Assembly (NCBI RefSeq): GCF_028613635.1
Contig: NZ_JAQRMY010000002.1
Location: 1 to 64,000 of the forward strand
DNA length: 64,000 nucleotides
Reading direction: 5' to 3'
Origin: Devosia sp. ZB163
GTDB lineage: Bacteria; Pseudomonadota; Alphaproteobacteria; Rhizobiales; Devosiaceae
Part shown: positions 51,231-60,919 of the stretch, in pieces
How the letters are laid out: every line of letters starts with the position of its first letter
How positions within the stretch are numbered: position 1 is the stretch's first letter
The notes under the pieces: model-generated
The model's input: the letters and a program-made list of their open reading frames with translations, nothing else
Told to the model about the DNA's origin: nothing
The model's database searches: none
Position numbers and translations under genes: made by a program

Positions 51231-51328
51231 TTGTGCCTAACCTCAGGGGAACAGCAGGGCGATGTAGGTCGCCAGCACGCATTCGTGCCAGATAGAGCAA
51301 AGGCTGTGGGTTGGGGGATACGCCGCGA

Positions 51329-54034
51329 ATGGAATGGATGCTGGTGGCCGTCCTCGGCGGGCTCGTTGCTTACCTGTTCCACGCGCACAGGCAGACGGCG
51401 CGCGCGGTAGAGGTCCTCGAAACCAGGTTGAACATGCTCAGGACGCGCCTGGGGGAGATCGAGGACGCTCAGGACGCGGCCGCCAAGCCGAGAGCGAGGG
51501 CCAAACCAAAGGCGTCCGTACGCGAGACTCTCGTCGTGGTGCCGGCCGAGATCGAGCCGGCTCCGGCGGTCGTCAGCACGCGGGCCTGGCCTCACCCCGA
51601 TCCGGCGGAGACGCGAGCGGCGCCAGGGGCTGAGGCAGCGGCTGAGCCGGCCAAGGAAGCTGCGTTCGAACTTCCGCCGCCCCCACCGCCCGCCAGCAAG
51701 CCAAAGGAGATCGACTGGGAGAGGACCCTGGGCGTGCGCCTGCCTGTCTGGGGTGGCGCGATCATGCTGCTGATCGCCGGCTATTTCCTCGTGAACTGGG
51801 CGATCGAGGCGGGTGCGGGCCTGTTCACGCCGACGGTTCGTGTGGTGCTTTGCGGCCTTGCCGCGGCCGGCCTGTTCGCGGCGGCCGTGGTCGTCAAGGC
51901 GAGGCGGATCGCCAATGGCGACAGGATTGCCTCGGCGCTGGCGACGGCGGCGATCGCTGTCGCCTATGGCACGATGTTCCTGGCGGCGAGCGTGTTCCAG
52001 CTCGTCCCCGGTCCCGTCGCGCTGATCGGGGCAGGGCTCGTGACACTGGCCGCCATCGGCATTTCCACCCAGTTCGGGCAGAAGGTCATGGTGGTGGGGC
52101 TGCTAGGCGGCTACCTGTCGCCGTTCTTTGCCTGGTCGGTCGGATCCTCGAGCGGCCTCGTGCCGATCTATGTGGTCGCGCTCTTCACGGCGTCGATGTT
52201 TGCCATCCGCTGGAACGGCTGGTGGGGCCAGGGCATCCCGGCGCTCGTCGCGCCGGCATTGTGGGCGCTCGGGCTCGTCGACAGCTCAGACCCGGTCACG
52301 CTCGCTGTGCTTTACCTGCTGCTCGCCGTGGTGCCGGCCGCCCTGATGCTGTCGCCGTTGCGCGACGACGCGGGTGCCCGGGAGCAAAGGTCCGCGCTGG
52401 TCATTCTCGCCAGCGCCGCGGCGGGGGCATGTCTTGCGTTCGGGACCTACCTGCACGAGTCCCACACCGCTTTCCTCGCGGCGATGGTGCTTTTCGGGCT
52501 GGGTGGAGCTGCGCTGGTGATCCGCTATGGCGTCGCCCTCCGGCCGGCCTGGGTTGCGACGCTGGCCGTGGCTGTTCTCACGTTGATCAGCTGGCGCCAG
52601 CCGGACGGGCTGGCCTTTCTTCTGGTCGCGCTGCTGCTGGCCGGTACCCATCTGGGGGCGCTGGCGATCCAGTTCCGGGCCGGCATCGACCGCGCAGCAC
52701 TGTCCTTCGCGCTCGCCGGGCTTTCGGCGCTGCTCTTCGTCATCCTGCTGGTCAAGCTGGATGGGTGGCTGGGCGCGCGGGATGTTCCCTATCTCTGGGC
52801 CGCGATCGGCCTCGCCATCGCCGCCGGATACGCATGGCTGGCGGTGCGCCACAACGAGGCATCGAGCGCTTACGGCCCGGCGGCCGGTTTCGCAGTGGGG
52901 GGCAGCGCCTTCCTGTCGCTGGCCCTCGGGCTTGTGCTGGATCCGGGGCTCTATGCCCTTGTCGCGGCGTTGCAGGCGTTCGGGCTGTCGCTGCTCTACC
53001 TCAAGTTCCGTGACCCCGTGCTCCGCCAGATGCACATGGTCTATGTGGCGCTCTACGCCGCGCTGCTGGCGCTGGGACAGGTCGGGCCTCTCGTCTCGCA
53101 GGTGTTCGGCGGCCAGTTGGCGGGCTGGCTCGACTTTGTCCCGATGGCCGGTGTGCAGGACCAGCCGGTGACGCTGCTGTTGCTGCCGGGGCTGCTGTTC
53201 CTCGCGGCGAGCACCGTATTTGCGAGGGTCGCCTACTCGACGCTGCCCTGGGTTCTGGACGGCATCGGCGTGGCGTTGCTGGCGCTGGCGGTGCACTTCC
53301 TGATGGTGCCGGGATCGCCTTGGGGTCTCTTCGAGCAGCCGCTGGTGGTGGGCTCGTGGTGGTTCAATGCGCAGGCGCTGCTGGCGCTGGCATCCATCTA
53401 CGCCGCTTCGAGAACCGGACGCACCATGCTGTTCCAGGCCGGCATTGGGCTGGCTGTGGTCGTCGCGCTGGCGATGGCCGCTACGGTGATGGTGCCGGTG
53501 TTCCGGTTCTGGCCCTGGATGGAGACGCCGGGCCTGCCCGTCTTCAACGCCGCGCTCACCGGTATCGGGCTGCCGACGGCGCTGCTGCTCGCCACCGCGT
53601 ACGTGGCGCGACGGCAGGGCTCGCTGCAGTTCGCGCGCGCTCTCGCCGCTTTCGGCGGGCTCGGCGGGCTGGTCACGATCCTCGTGCTGATCCGTCAGGC
53701 CATCCACGGACCGACGCTCCAGGGTCCCGGCCTCGTCCCCGCGCAGATCGAGCTCTATCTCTATTCGGGTGGGATGCTGGTCTATGGCTTCGCGTTGCTG
53801 TTGGGCGGGGTGGCGTTCTCGAGCCTCGCCTTGCGCGGAGGTTCACTCGTGGTGGTGCTGGCGACCATCGGCAAGGTGTTCCTCTACGACGTCAGCGGCC
53901 TCGAGGGCCTGTGGCGCGTCGGATCGTTCCTTGGGATGGGCATCGCCCTGCTGGCGGTGAGCTGGTTCTACGGGCGGTTCGTGTTCGGCATCGGCCCTTC
54001 CGGCAGGAAGGTGGAGGTGGAGGCGACTGGCTAG
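51329..54034 (+). CDS. Large DUF2339 multi-helix membrane protein
   Basis: A 901-residue protein with about 25 membrane helices. After a first helix there is a coiled-coil-like stretch (AVEVLETRLNMLRTRLGEIED) and a Pro/Ala-rich linker to residue 130. Then IDWERTLGVRLPVWGGAIMLL begins the DUF2339 domain. Characteristic repeats include GTMFLAASVFQLVP and QFGQKVMVVGLLGGYLSPF. The C-terminus has LATIGKVFLYDVSGLEGLWRVGSF, a conserved family segment. The ATG at 51329 has GGGGGA 10 bases upstream. The function is unknown; sequence suggests an integral envelope protein. Confidence 0.83.
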   Translation: MEWMLVAVLGGLVAYLFHAHRQTARAVEVLETRLNMLRTRLGEIEDAQDAAAKPRARAKPKASVRETLVVVPAEIEPAPAVVSTRAWPHPDPAETRAAPGAEAAAEPAKEAAFELPPPPPPASKPKEIDWERTLGVRLPVWGGAIMLLIAGYFLVNWAIEAGAGLFTPTVRVVLCGLAAAGLFAAAVVVKARRIANGDRIASALATAAIAVAYGTMFLAASVFQLVPGPVALIGAGLVTLAAIGISTQFGQKVMVVGLLGGYLSPFFAWSVGSSSGLVPIYVVALFTASMFAIRWNGWWGQGIPALVAPALWALGLVDSSDPVTLAVLYLLLAVVPAALMLSPLRDDAGAREQRSALVILASAAAGACLAFGTYLHESHTAFLAAMVLFGLGGAALVIRYGVALRPAWVATLAVAVLTLISWRQPDGLAFLLVALLLAGTHLGALAIQFRAGIDRAALSFALAGLSALLFVILLVKLDGWLGARDVPYLWAAIGLAIAAGYAWLAVRHNEASSAYGPAAGFAVGGSAFLSLALGLVLDPGLYALVAALQAFGLSLLYLKFRDPVLRQMHMVYVALYAALLALGQVGPLVSQVFGGQLAGWLDFVPMAGVQDQPVTLLLLPGLLFLAASTVFARVAYSTLPWVLDGIGVALLALAVHFLMVPGSPWGLFEQPLVVGSWWFNAQALLALASIYAASRTGRTMLFQAGIGLAVVVALAMAATVMVPVFRFWPWMETPGLPVFNAALTGIGLPTALLLATAYVARRQGSLQFARALAAFGGLGGLVTILVLIRQAIHGPTLQGPGLVPAQIELYLYSGGMLVYGFALLLGGVAFSSLALRGGSLVVVLATIGKVFLYDVSGLEGLWRVGSFLGMGIALLAVSWFYGRFVFGIGPSGRKVEVEATG

Positions 54035-54157
54035 CGGGGCTGCGCCCGGCTATCGCAGCAAGGGGTGAGGGTTCGTTAAGCATGCAGCGGCTAAGCCTTG
54101 GACCGCGCCTATTTGCGGTGGCCAGGAGGCTGCGGCGCGCGATCCCGGGGACTGGTC

Positions 54158-55675
54158 TTGACCAACGCTGACAACGATATCACCGCGCTGCGCGAGCGGC
54201 TCGATTTTGTACGCCTCGATGAAGCGGCGCTTGCCGACCTTCGGGCGCTGCAGCCGGTGGTTGAGCGGCTTCTGCCTGAGGCGCTGTCGGCCTTCTACGA
54301 CAGGCTGTCGGACGTCCCCGAGATGGCGGCGTTCTTTTCGGGCCGGCCCCAGATGGACCAGGCATCGGGCAAGCAGGTCGGCCACTGGGGCGCCATCGCG
54401 GCCGGACGGTTCGACGCCGGCTACATCGCCTCCAGCCGGCGCGTGGGCGAGCGCCACGCCAAGATCGGGCTCGAGCCGCGCTGGTACATGGGCGGCTACG
54501 GGCTGATCCTCGAGCACCTGCTGACCGGCGTCCTCACCGCGGAACTGGCCCCGTCGCAGGAAAAGCCCAGGGGCCTGTTCGGCAAGGCCAGGCCGGCTGA
54601 AGTCGATGCCGCTGCCCTCTCGCGCAAGCTCTCCGCGCTGGTGAAGGCGGTGCTGCTCGACATGGACCTCGCCGTCACCGTCTATTTCGACCGGCTGACC
54701 GCCGACGCCGCCGAGCGCGACCGCAAGGCCGCCGAGCGCATCCACCGTGCCGTGACGCTGACCGGCGAGGCGCTGAAGAGCCTTGCCGACGGCAACCTCA
54801 CGGCCCGCATCTCGGCCGAGTTCGACGCCGAGTTCGACGAGATCAAGCACGACACGAACGCCGTCGCCGACCGGCTGGAGCAGATCGTGCGCCAGCTGCG
54901 CGACACGTCGGGGTCGCTGCGGACGGCGACGGGCGAGATCCTCGCCGGCGCCAACGACCTGTCGGACCGCACCACCAAGCAGGCGGCGACCATCGAGGAG
55001 ACTTCGGCCGCGATGGAGCAGCTGATGACCACGGTGGCGGCCAATGTCGAGAGCGCCCGGGTCGCGAGCGGCAGCGCCCGCGCCATGTCGGAGACGGCCG
55101 AGGCCGGCACCGGCAAGATGGCGCGCGCCAACGAGGCGATGGAACGCATCACCGCCTCGTCGGACAAGATCGGCAAGATCATCGGGCTCATCGACGACAT
55201 CGCCTTCCAGACCAACCTCCTCGCCCTCAATGCCTCGGTCGAGGCGGCGCGGGCAGGGGAAGCCGGCAAGGGCTTCGCCGTGGTTGCCGTCGAAGTGCGG
55301 CGCCTCGCCCAGAGCGCGGCGATCGCATCGGCCGACATCAAGGCGCTGATCGAGCAGAGCGGCAACGACGTGCGCGACGGCACCGCGCTCGTCGCCGAAG
55401 CGGCGCAGAAGCTCGGCGCCATCCTGAGCTCGGTGCGCGACAACGAAGTGCTGATGGAGCAGATCGCGACGGCCAGCGCCTCGCAGGCCGAGAGCATCGC
55501 CGAGGTCACCGTGGCCGTGCGCCAGATGGACGAGATGACCCAGCACAACGCGGCGCTGGTCGAACAGATCAACGGCGCCATCGAGCAGACCGAGCAGCAG
55601 GCCGCCGAGCTCGACATGGTGGTTGACGTGTTCACCGTGTCGGACGAGGACGCACCGATGCGGCGGGTGGCCTAG
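54158..55675 (+). CDS. Globin-coupled methyl-accepting chemotaxis protein
   Basis: A soluble 505-residue aerotaxis-type receptor. Residues 1-180 are a protoglobin sensor: the probable haem-binding His100 is in [18 protein letters not shown], as in HemAT. A linker with HAMP-like features ([14 protein letters not shown]) leads to the signalling domain, whose hairpin tip reads [21 protein letters not shown] with flanking methylation helices. There is no membrane segment. TTG at 54158 was preferred (GGGGAC just upstream); an earlier TTG at 54098 adds a non-globin stretch. It should sense oxygen and signal through CheA. Confidence 0.87.
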   Translation: MTNADNDITALRERLDFVRLDEAALADLRALQPVVERLLPEALSAFYDRLSDVPEMAAFFSGRPQMDQASGKQVGHWGAIAAGRFDAGYIASSRRVGERHAKIGLEPRWYMGGYGLILEHLLTGVLTAELAPSQEKPRGLFGKARPAEVDAAALSRKLSALVKAVLLDMDLAVTVYFDRLTADAAERDRKAAERIHRAVTLTGEALKSLADGNLTARISAEFDAEFDEIKHDTNAVADRLEQIVRQLRDTSGSLRTATGEILAGANDLSDRTTKQAATIEETSAAMEQLMTTVAANVESARVASGSARAMSETAEAGTGKMARANEAMERITASSDKIGKIIGLIDDIAFQTNLLALNASVEAARAGEAGKGFAVVAVEVRRLAQSAAIASADIKALIEQSGNDVRDGTALVAEAAQKLGAILSSVRDNEVLMEQIATASASQAESIAEVTVAVRQMDEMTQHNAALVEQINGAIEQTEQQAAELDMVVDVFTVSDEDAPMRRVA

Positions 55676-56142
55676 GCGCTGATCGGACCCGCGGCCTCGA
55701 GGAAGGCGGCCAGCTTCTCGAAGGCCGCGATCCAGCCGTCGGCATGGCCCTCGCGGTCGACGCCCGGCGGGAACGGGGACTGGCGGAAGGTCATGCGGGT
55801 CCTGTCGCCGACGGCCTCGAAGCTGACGGTGATCTGCGTCGGGTTCTCGCGATTGAGTTTGCCGTCTTCGCCCCAGAACTCGACGGTGAAGGCGAGGCGG
55901 GTCGGCGGGTTGAGCTCGAGGTAGCGGCCGCCCCAGCTGTACTCGACGCCCTCGGGAAAGCGCATCGAGATGCGATAGGCGCCGCCGGGCCGGAGGTCGA
56001 CTTCGACCAGGTGGACATCGACGCCGGGCGGGCCCATCCAGCCGGCCAGTTCCTCAGCGTCGCTCCAGGCACGGTAGAGCTCGGACGGGGACGCCCGGAA
56101 CTCCTTGACGAGGACGAGATCCTCGCCGCCGAAATCAATCAC
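55672..56142 (-). CDS. SRPBCC (AHSA1-like) domain protein
   Basis: A 156-residue hydrophobic-ligand-binding protein of the START-like superfamily: [40 protein letters not shown] and the closing [16 protein letters not shown] are typical. The start is GTG at 56142 inside the preceding ArsR gene (8-base overlap). Its 3' end overlaps the chemoreceptor gene by four bases, tail to tail. Pairs of ArsR and AHSA1 proteins are common; ligand unknown. Confidence 0.9.
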   Translation of the reverse strand: MIDFGGEDLVLVKEFRASPSELYRAWSDAEELAGWMGPPGVDVHLVEVDLRPGGAYRISMRFPEGVEYSWGGRYLELNPPTRLAFTVEFWGEDGKLNRENPTQITVSFEAVGDRTRMTFRQSPFPPGVDREGHADGWIAAFEKLAAFLEAAGPISA

Positions 56143-56467
56143 TCTTCTTCTCCCTCTTGTTGGCGACGTGCTTTTCCAGCCGTTCGAAGCGCGCCTCCCA
56201 GACGGCCCGGTTCTGGTCGATCCAGCTGGCGGCGATGCGCAGGCCCGCCGGATCGAGGTGGCAGGGGCGCCGCTGGCCCTCCCGTGTGCGATAGATCAGC
56301 CCCGCCCCTTCGAGCACGGCGAGGTGCCGCGACAGGCCCTGCGCGGTGATCGTCACATCCTTCGCCAGCTCGCCCGGGGTCGCCGGGCCGCGCAGCAACC
56401 GCTCCACCACGGACCGCCGTGTGGCATCGGAAAGCGCGGCAAGGACGGTGCCAAGGGCGTCGGACAT
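56135..56467 (-). CDS. ArsR-family transcriptional regulator
   Basis: A 110-residue winged-helix repressor: LSDATRRSVVERLLRGPATPGE, recognition helix region VTITAQGLSRHLAVLEGAGL and wing TREGQRRPCHLD. It lacks the Cys metal site of ArsR/SmtB sensors, so it belongs to the SdpR-like group that works with SRPBCC proteins. It probably controls its own two-gene operon. Confidence 0.9.
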   Translation of the reverse strand: MSDALGTVLAALSDATRRSVVERLLRGPATPGELAKDVTITAQGLSRHLAVLEGAGLIYRTREGQRRPCHLDPAGLRIAASWIDQNRAVWEARFERLEKHVANKREKKSD

Positions 56468-56573
56468 CGGTGGCTCCTACGCGGGGTAGTTTATAAACAG
56501 AGTCGTTTAGGATGCAAGCGGCAGGCGTCGGACTGTTGCGGCACCGGCGGACCGGTGGCGACCCAGTGCGATT

Positions 56574-56729
56574 GGGAGCCACCCGAACTCTCGCTCCCCT
56601 CCCCCTTGAGGGGAGGGGTTGGGGGTGGGGGTCTGTCGGTGATCACGGCACGACCCCCTCCCTCGGTCCCTCCCCTCAAGGGGGAGGGAGGCGAAGGAGC
56701 CGAGAACTGGCCGAACGCCACCGAGGGGA
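56574..56729. repeat. REP-like composite repeat, copy A
   Basis: 156 bases containing two facing palindromic units (CTCCCCTCCCCCTTGAGGGG and CCCCTCAAGGGGGAGGG) joined by a spacer. It is a near copy of 56755-56908. No gene lies in 56468-56914. Confidence 0.85.
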
Positions 56730-56754
56730 CGGCGGCGGCTGGTGCTAGCCGGCT

Positions 56755-56908
56755 GGGAGCCACCGAACTCTCGCTCCCCTCCCCCTTGAGGGGAGGGGTC
56801 GGGGTGGGGGTCTGTCGGTGATCGCCGGACCACCCCCTCCCTCGATCCCTCCCCTCAAGGGGGAGGGAGGCGAAGGAGTCGAGAACTCGCCGAACACCAC
56901 AGAGGGGA
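56755..56908. repeat. REP-like composite repeat, copy B
   Basis: A tandem duplicate of copy A with scattered changes, starting GGGAGCCACCGAACTCTCGC. It ends seven bases before the stop of the exporter gene on the minus strand, so the palindromes would form hairpins at the 3' end of that mRNA. Confidence 0.85.
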
Positions 56909-56914
56909 GGGCGG

Positions 56915-58117
56915 CTAGTGCCTGCGCCTCGCGACGATCAGCACGAAGCCGATGGCGCAGAGGGTGCCGGCGGCGATGATGACGACCATGGGCATGGGCG
57001 TGCCGTCGGCGAAGGCGCCGACGAGGGCTGAGCCGACCATGCCGCCGCCGTACTGGGCGAAGCCGAGCAGCGCCGAGGCGGAGCCGGCGCCGTGGCCGAC
57101 ACTCGAGAGGCCACCGGCGATGGCGTTGGCGCCGACGAGCCCGTTCATGGCGACGAAGACGAAGAGGCCGGCGCCAAAACCGAAGACGCCGCCCCAGCCG
57201 GTGGCCACCTGCAGCAGGATGACCAGCGCCGCCGCAAAGCCGATCACGGTTCCGATGAGCATCATGCGGTCGCTGCCGACGCGGTTGACCAGCCTGCGGT
57301 TGGCGGCGTTGGCCAGCATGATGCCGACGATGCCGGCGGCGAAGACGAGGCCGTAGGCTTCGGGCGGGAGGGAATAGTACTCGATGAAGACGAAGGACGA
57401 CCCGGCGACATAGGCGAAGACGCCGGCCGCGAAGCACCCGAGCACGGCGGCGTAGGCCATCAGCCTCGTGTTGCGCAGGTGCTCGCCATAGACCCCGAAG
57501 GCGGCGCGGAGCGTGGCGTGCGATCGGCGGGACGCGGGCAGGGACTCCGCCGTGCGGGAAACGCCGACCATGGTGAAGAGGCCAATGGCAACCAGCGTCC
57601 AGAAGATGTGGTGCCAGGACGAGACGGCGAGGATCTGCGCCCCGATGGACGGCCCCAGCAGTGGCGCGATGCCCATGATCATCATCAGGGTCGAGAGCAC
57701 TCGGGCGGCCTCGTCCCGCTCGAACAGATCGCGCACCATGGCGCGGCCGAGGACGACCGCGGCGCTGGCGCCGAGCGCCTGCACGATACGCCAGCCGATG
57801 AGCTCTAACGGGCCTGTGGCCAGCGCGCAGCCGGCCGCTCCGATGACGAAGATGGCGATGCCCATCAGCAGCGGCGCCTTGCGACCGTAGAGGTCGCTGA
57901 CGGGGCCCCAGAACAGCTGCCCGAGGCTGAAGCCGAGCAGGTACCCGGAGACCGTGAGCTCGAGCTGGCCCTGGCTGGCTCCGAGGCTTGCGCCCATGCT
58001 GGGCAGGGCGGGCAGGTAGAGATCGGTGGAGATGGAGGCGAAGCCGAGGAGCAGGCTGAGCAGGGCCGTCAGCCAGACGCCGCGATGGGTGCTCGTCCCG
58101 GCAGCAGGAGCAGTCAT
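56915..58117 (-). CDS. Bcr/CflA-type MFS multidrug exporter
   Basis: A 400-residue, 12-helix major facilitator. The first helix carries GFASISTDLYLPALPSM, the loop after helix 2 is GPVSDLYGRKAPLL, and helix 5 has the drug:H+ antiporter motif GWRIVQALGASAAVVLGRAMVRD, typical of Bcr/CflA proteins. The ATG at 58117 was chosen as nearest the first helix; in-frame starts at 58165 and 58195 remain possible. Substrate unknown. Confidence 0.87.
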   Translation of the reverse strand: MTAPAAGTSTHRGVWLTALLSLLLGFASISTDLYLPALPSMGASLGASQGQLELTVSGYLLGFSLGQLFWGPVSDLYGRKAPLLMGIAIFVIGAAGCALATGPLELIGWRIVQALGASAAVVLGRAMVRDLFERDEAARVLSTLMMIMGIAPLLGPSIGAQILAVSSWHHIFWTLVAIGLFTMVGVSRTAESLPASRRSHATLRAAFGVYGEHLRNTRLMAYAAVLGCFAAGVFAYVAGSSFVFIEYYSLPPEAYGLVFAAGIVGIMLANAANRRLVNRVGSDRMMLIGTVIGFAAALVILLQVATGWGGVFGFGAGLFVFVAMNGLVGANAIAGGLSSVGHGAGSASALLGFAQYGGGMVGSALVGAFADGTPMPMVVIIAAGTLCAIGFVLIVARRRH

Positions 58118-58332
58118 TGCAGTTTCCACTGGGGTCACGGGGCAGGGCAACTGCCCTTCAGACATCAGCGTAGCGGCTCGCCCGGTATGCGACAACGCGG
58201 CGTGGTTCGCAAAGGCTTGTGAGCATTTCTCATGAGTGGCCGCGGCAGCACCTGTTGTACCGGGCCAAATCTTCCGCGCACTTCGCCGCGACTCTTCTTA
58301 TGAAGGTCGGTCGAAACAACCGGGTTACTTCA

Positions 58333-60159
58333 ATGACCGATACCCTCCATCCCCGTCCGCGGCTCACCCGCCAGCGCTGGTTCGACCTCTGCGGCACGTG
58401 GGACTTTGCCTATGACGACGACAATTTGGGGCTCGACGGCCGCTGGTTCGAGCAGCCGGAGAAGTTCGACCGGCAGATCCAGGTGCCGTTTCCGCCCGAG
58501 AGCGAGCTCTCCGGGATCAACGACAAGGGCTACCACCCGGTCGTCTGGTATCGCCGGACCTTCCCGGCGGTGCAGGAGGAGGGCGAGAGGCTGATCCTCC
58601 ATTTCGGCGCCGTCGACTACAGCGCCCGGGTGTGGGTGAATGGGCAGCTGGTCGCGACCCATGAGGGCGGGCACACGCCCTTCTCGGCCGATATCACCAC
58701 GGCGCTGGGCGAGGGCGAGCAGGTCGTCGTGGTCCGCGCCGAGGACCGGCCGCTCGACGGCACCATGCCGCGCGGCAAGCAGGACTGGGAGCCGACCCCG
58801 CACGCCATCTGGTATGACCGCACCACGGGCATCTGGCAGCCGGTCTGGCTCGAGCCGGTCCCTGCGACCTACCTCACGAGCTTCCACCTGACGCCGGACC
58901 TCACCCGCAATGCGGTGACGGTCGAGGCACGTCTCAACCATGGCCACCAGGGTTGGCTGTCGGTGACCCTGCGCAAGGGCGACGAACTGCTGGCCGTGCA
59001 GCAGGTGTTCGTCGGCGGCGACAATGCCGAGAGCACCATCACCATTCCGCGGGCCAAGAACGGCCAGCGGCGCGGCGACCTCTACTGGTCGCCGGAGAAC
59101 CCCAACATCATCACCGTCGCGGCGGTGCTGCTGTCCGAGAGCGGCGACCAGATCGATACGGTGCAGAGCTATTTCGGACTGCGCAGCGTCGGCATCGGCG
59201 AGGGGCGGTTCCTGCTCAACGACAAGCCGTATTTCGTCCGCTCGGTGCTCGAGCAGGGGTTCTGGCCGCAGTCGCATCTGGCGGCGCCGAGTGCCGATGC
59301 GCTCCGGCGCGAGGTCGAACTGATCAAGGCGCTGGGCTTCAACGCCTGCCGCATCCACCAGAAGATCGAGGACCCGCGCTTCCTCTATTGGGCCGACCAC
59401 CTGGGCCTCCTGGTCTGGGGCGAGATGGCGAATGCCTATGAGTTCAACGCTTCGGCGGTGGAGCGGCTGACGCGCGAGTGGCTGAGCGCGGTCGATCGCG
59501 ACCGCTCGAACCCCTCTATCGTCACCTGGGTGCCGATCAACGAGAGCTGGGGCGTCGAGGATATTGCCCGCAACCCGGCGCAGCAGGCCTATGCCTCCTC
59601 GCTCTACTTCCTCACCAAGGCGCTCGATCCGACCCGCCCGGTGATCTCGAACGAGGGCTGGGAGCACACGTTCTCCGATATCATCGGCGTGCACGACTAC
59701 ACCCAGCATGGCAGCCAGCTGACCGATCGCTTCGGCAGCAAGGAGGCGATCGAGGCGACGCTCGGGACGTTCAAGCCCAATCGCAAGCGGCAGCGCCTGT
59801 TCGAAGACGATCGCGACCAGCCGGTGATGCTGACCGAGTTCGGCGGGATCTCGTTCCACCCCGCGGCGGGCCAGAACTGGATGGGCTATGCGACCGTCGG
59901 CAGCGAGGAGGAGTATCTCGGCATCCTGCGCGACCTGTTCTCGGCGATCTACGCGAGCCCGGAACTGTCGGGCTTCTGCTACACGCAGATCACCGACACG
60001 CAGCAGGAAAAGAACGGGCTCTACGACGAGCACCGCAACCCCAAGCTGCCGGTCGACGCGCTGCGCGAGATCATCTGGCAGCCGAGCAATGCCGTGCCGA
60101 CCGAGTATCTCGACATCGCCCGGCGCAAGGCCATCGAGCTGAGCAAGGCGAGCAAGTAG
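58333..60159 (+). CDS. Glycoside hydrolase family 2 enzyme
   Basis: A 608-residue GH2 protein (beta-galactosidase/beta-glucuronidase/beta-mannosidase family). Sugar-binding domain (YHPVVWYRRTFPA, VDYSARVWVNGQLVATHEGG), immunoglobulin-like domain, and a TIM barrel with the acid/base Glu404 in INESWG and the nucleophile Glu502 in LTEFGG. No signal peptide, so it should act on imported glycosides. The ATG at 58333 was chosen; an ATG at 58300 is possible. It is divergent from the sugar transporter genes of the same locus, with a possible shared function. Confidence 0.9.
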   Translation: MTDTLHPRPRLTRQRWFDLCGTWDFAYDDDNLGLDGRWFEQPEKFDRQIQVPFPPESELSGINDKGYHPVVWYRRTFPAVQEEGERLILHFGAVDYSARVWVNGQLVATHEGGHTPFSADITTALGEGEQVVVVRAEDRPLDGTMPRGKQDWEPTPHAIWYDRTTGIWQPVWLEPVPATYLTSFHLTPDLTRNAVTVEARLNHGHQGWLSVTLRKGDELLAVQQVFVGGDNAESTITIPRAKNGQRRGDLYWSPENPNIITVAAVLLSESGDQIDTVQSYFGLRSVGIGEGRFLLNDKPYFVRSVLEQGFWPQSHLAAPSADALRREVELIKALGFNACRIHQKIEDPRFLYWADHLGLLVWGEMANAYEFNASAVERLTREWLSAVDRDRSNPSIVTWVPINESWGVEDIARNPAQQAYASSLYFLTKALDPTRPVISNEGWEHTFSDIIGVHDYTQHGSQLTDRFGSKEAIEATLGTFKPNRKRQRLFEDDRDQPVMLTEFGGISFHPAAGQNWMGYATVGSEEEYLGILRDLFSAIYASPELSGFCYTQITDTQQEKNGLYDEHRNPKLPVDALREIIWQPSNAVPTEYLDIARRKAIELSKASK

Positions 60160-60195
60160 GCCGACCTGCCGCGCGCTGGGCGGACTTCGGTCTGG

Positions 60196-60867
60196 TCAGC
60201 GCGTGGTCGCTTCGACGATGGGGGCGACGGCGCGCGACAGGCTCGCGGCGTCTAGGCCGGTGACGACGGCACCCAGGAGAATGGCGCCGATGCCGGCCTG
60301 CCGGAGGCCGGGCACGTCGGCGGGCGTGAACTTCTTCTGGCTCGGCGCGATCACCGGGCGGCCGGACATGCGCACGATTTCGGCGAAGCGGGCGAGGTCG
60401 GCGTCGTTGAGCGGCTGGCCGTATTCGGCAAAGCGCCCGATCGAGGCTTCGACCATGGCGCCGGGGATGGCGCGGATGGCGTCGATGTCGGATTGCCCGC
60501 TCTCGCTGTCGAGCGCGAGGATGGGCTTCAGCCGCGATTGCAGCATGTGCGGCTGCACGTGCTTCAGATAGATGTTCCAGCCTTCGACGCCGTAGTCGGC
60601 GAGCGCTTCGAGCTCATCGAGGCTCGGCTGGGTTTCCTGTCCGCTCATGACCAGCATGGGTTTGCCGAGCTTGGCCAGCGCTTCGATGAACGGGCGCTCC
60701 TCGGCGAAGGTCCCGAACGTGCTGCCGCTGGCGCGGTGATAGGCGTTGAGGTGGAACTTGAGGCCGAAGACGCCGGCATCCACCGCCGCCTTGGCGAGGT
60801 CGAGGTCGTGCCGGCCGAGCGACACCAGCACGGGCAGCTGCCCGCCGATCATTGCAGCTTCGATCAT
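60196..60867 (-). CDS. TIM-barrel protein, possible aldolase-like enzyme
   Basis: A 223-residue protein with the strand-helix repeats of a TIM barrel: QLPVLVSLGRHD, VFGLKFHLNAYH (Lys and His on one strand), KPMLVMSG, VEGWNIYLK, PILALDSESGQ and the phosphate-site-like close GIGAILLGAVVTG. The Lys of GLKFHLN could be a Schiff-base residue, but this is a guess. It lies 52 bases after the sugar permease gene on the same strand, so it probably acts on the transported sugar. No family name can be given safely. Confidence 0.65.
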   Translation of the reverse strand: MIEAAMIGGQLPVLVSLGRHDLDLAKAAVDAGVFGLKFHLNAYHRASGSTFGTFAEERPFIEALAKLGKPMLVMSGQETQPSLDELEALADYGVEGWNIYLKHVQPHMLQSRLKPILALDSESGQSDIDAIRAIPGAMVEASIGRFAEYGQPLNDADLARFAEIVRMSGRPVIAPSQKKFTPADVPGLRQAGIGAILLGAVVTGLDAASLSRAVAPIVEATTR

Positions 60868-60919
60868 GTTGGGCCTTTCAACAAGCTATGGACAGGGCGA
60901 TGCGCTCGCGCATCGGGGG

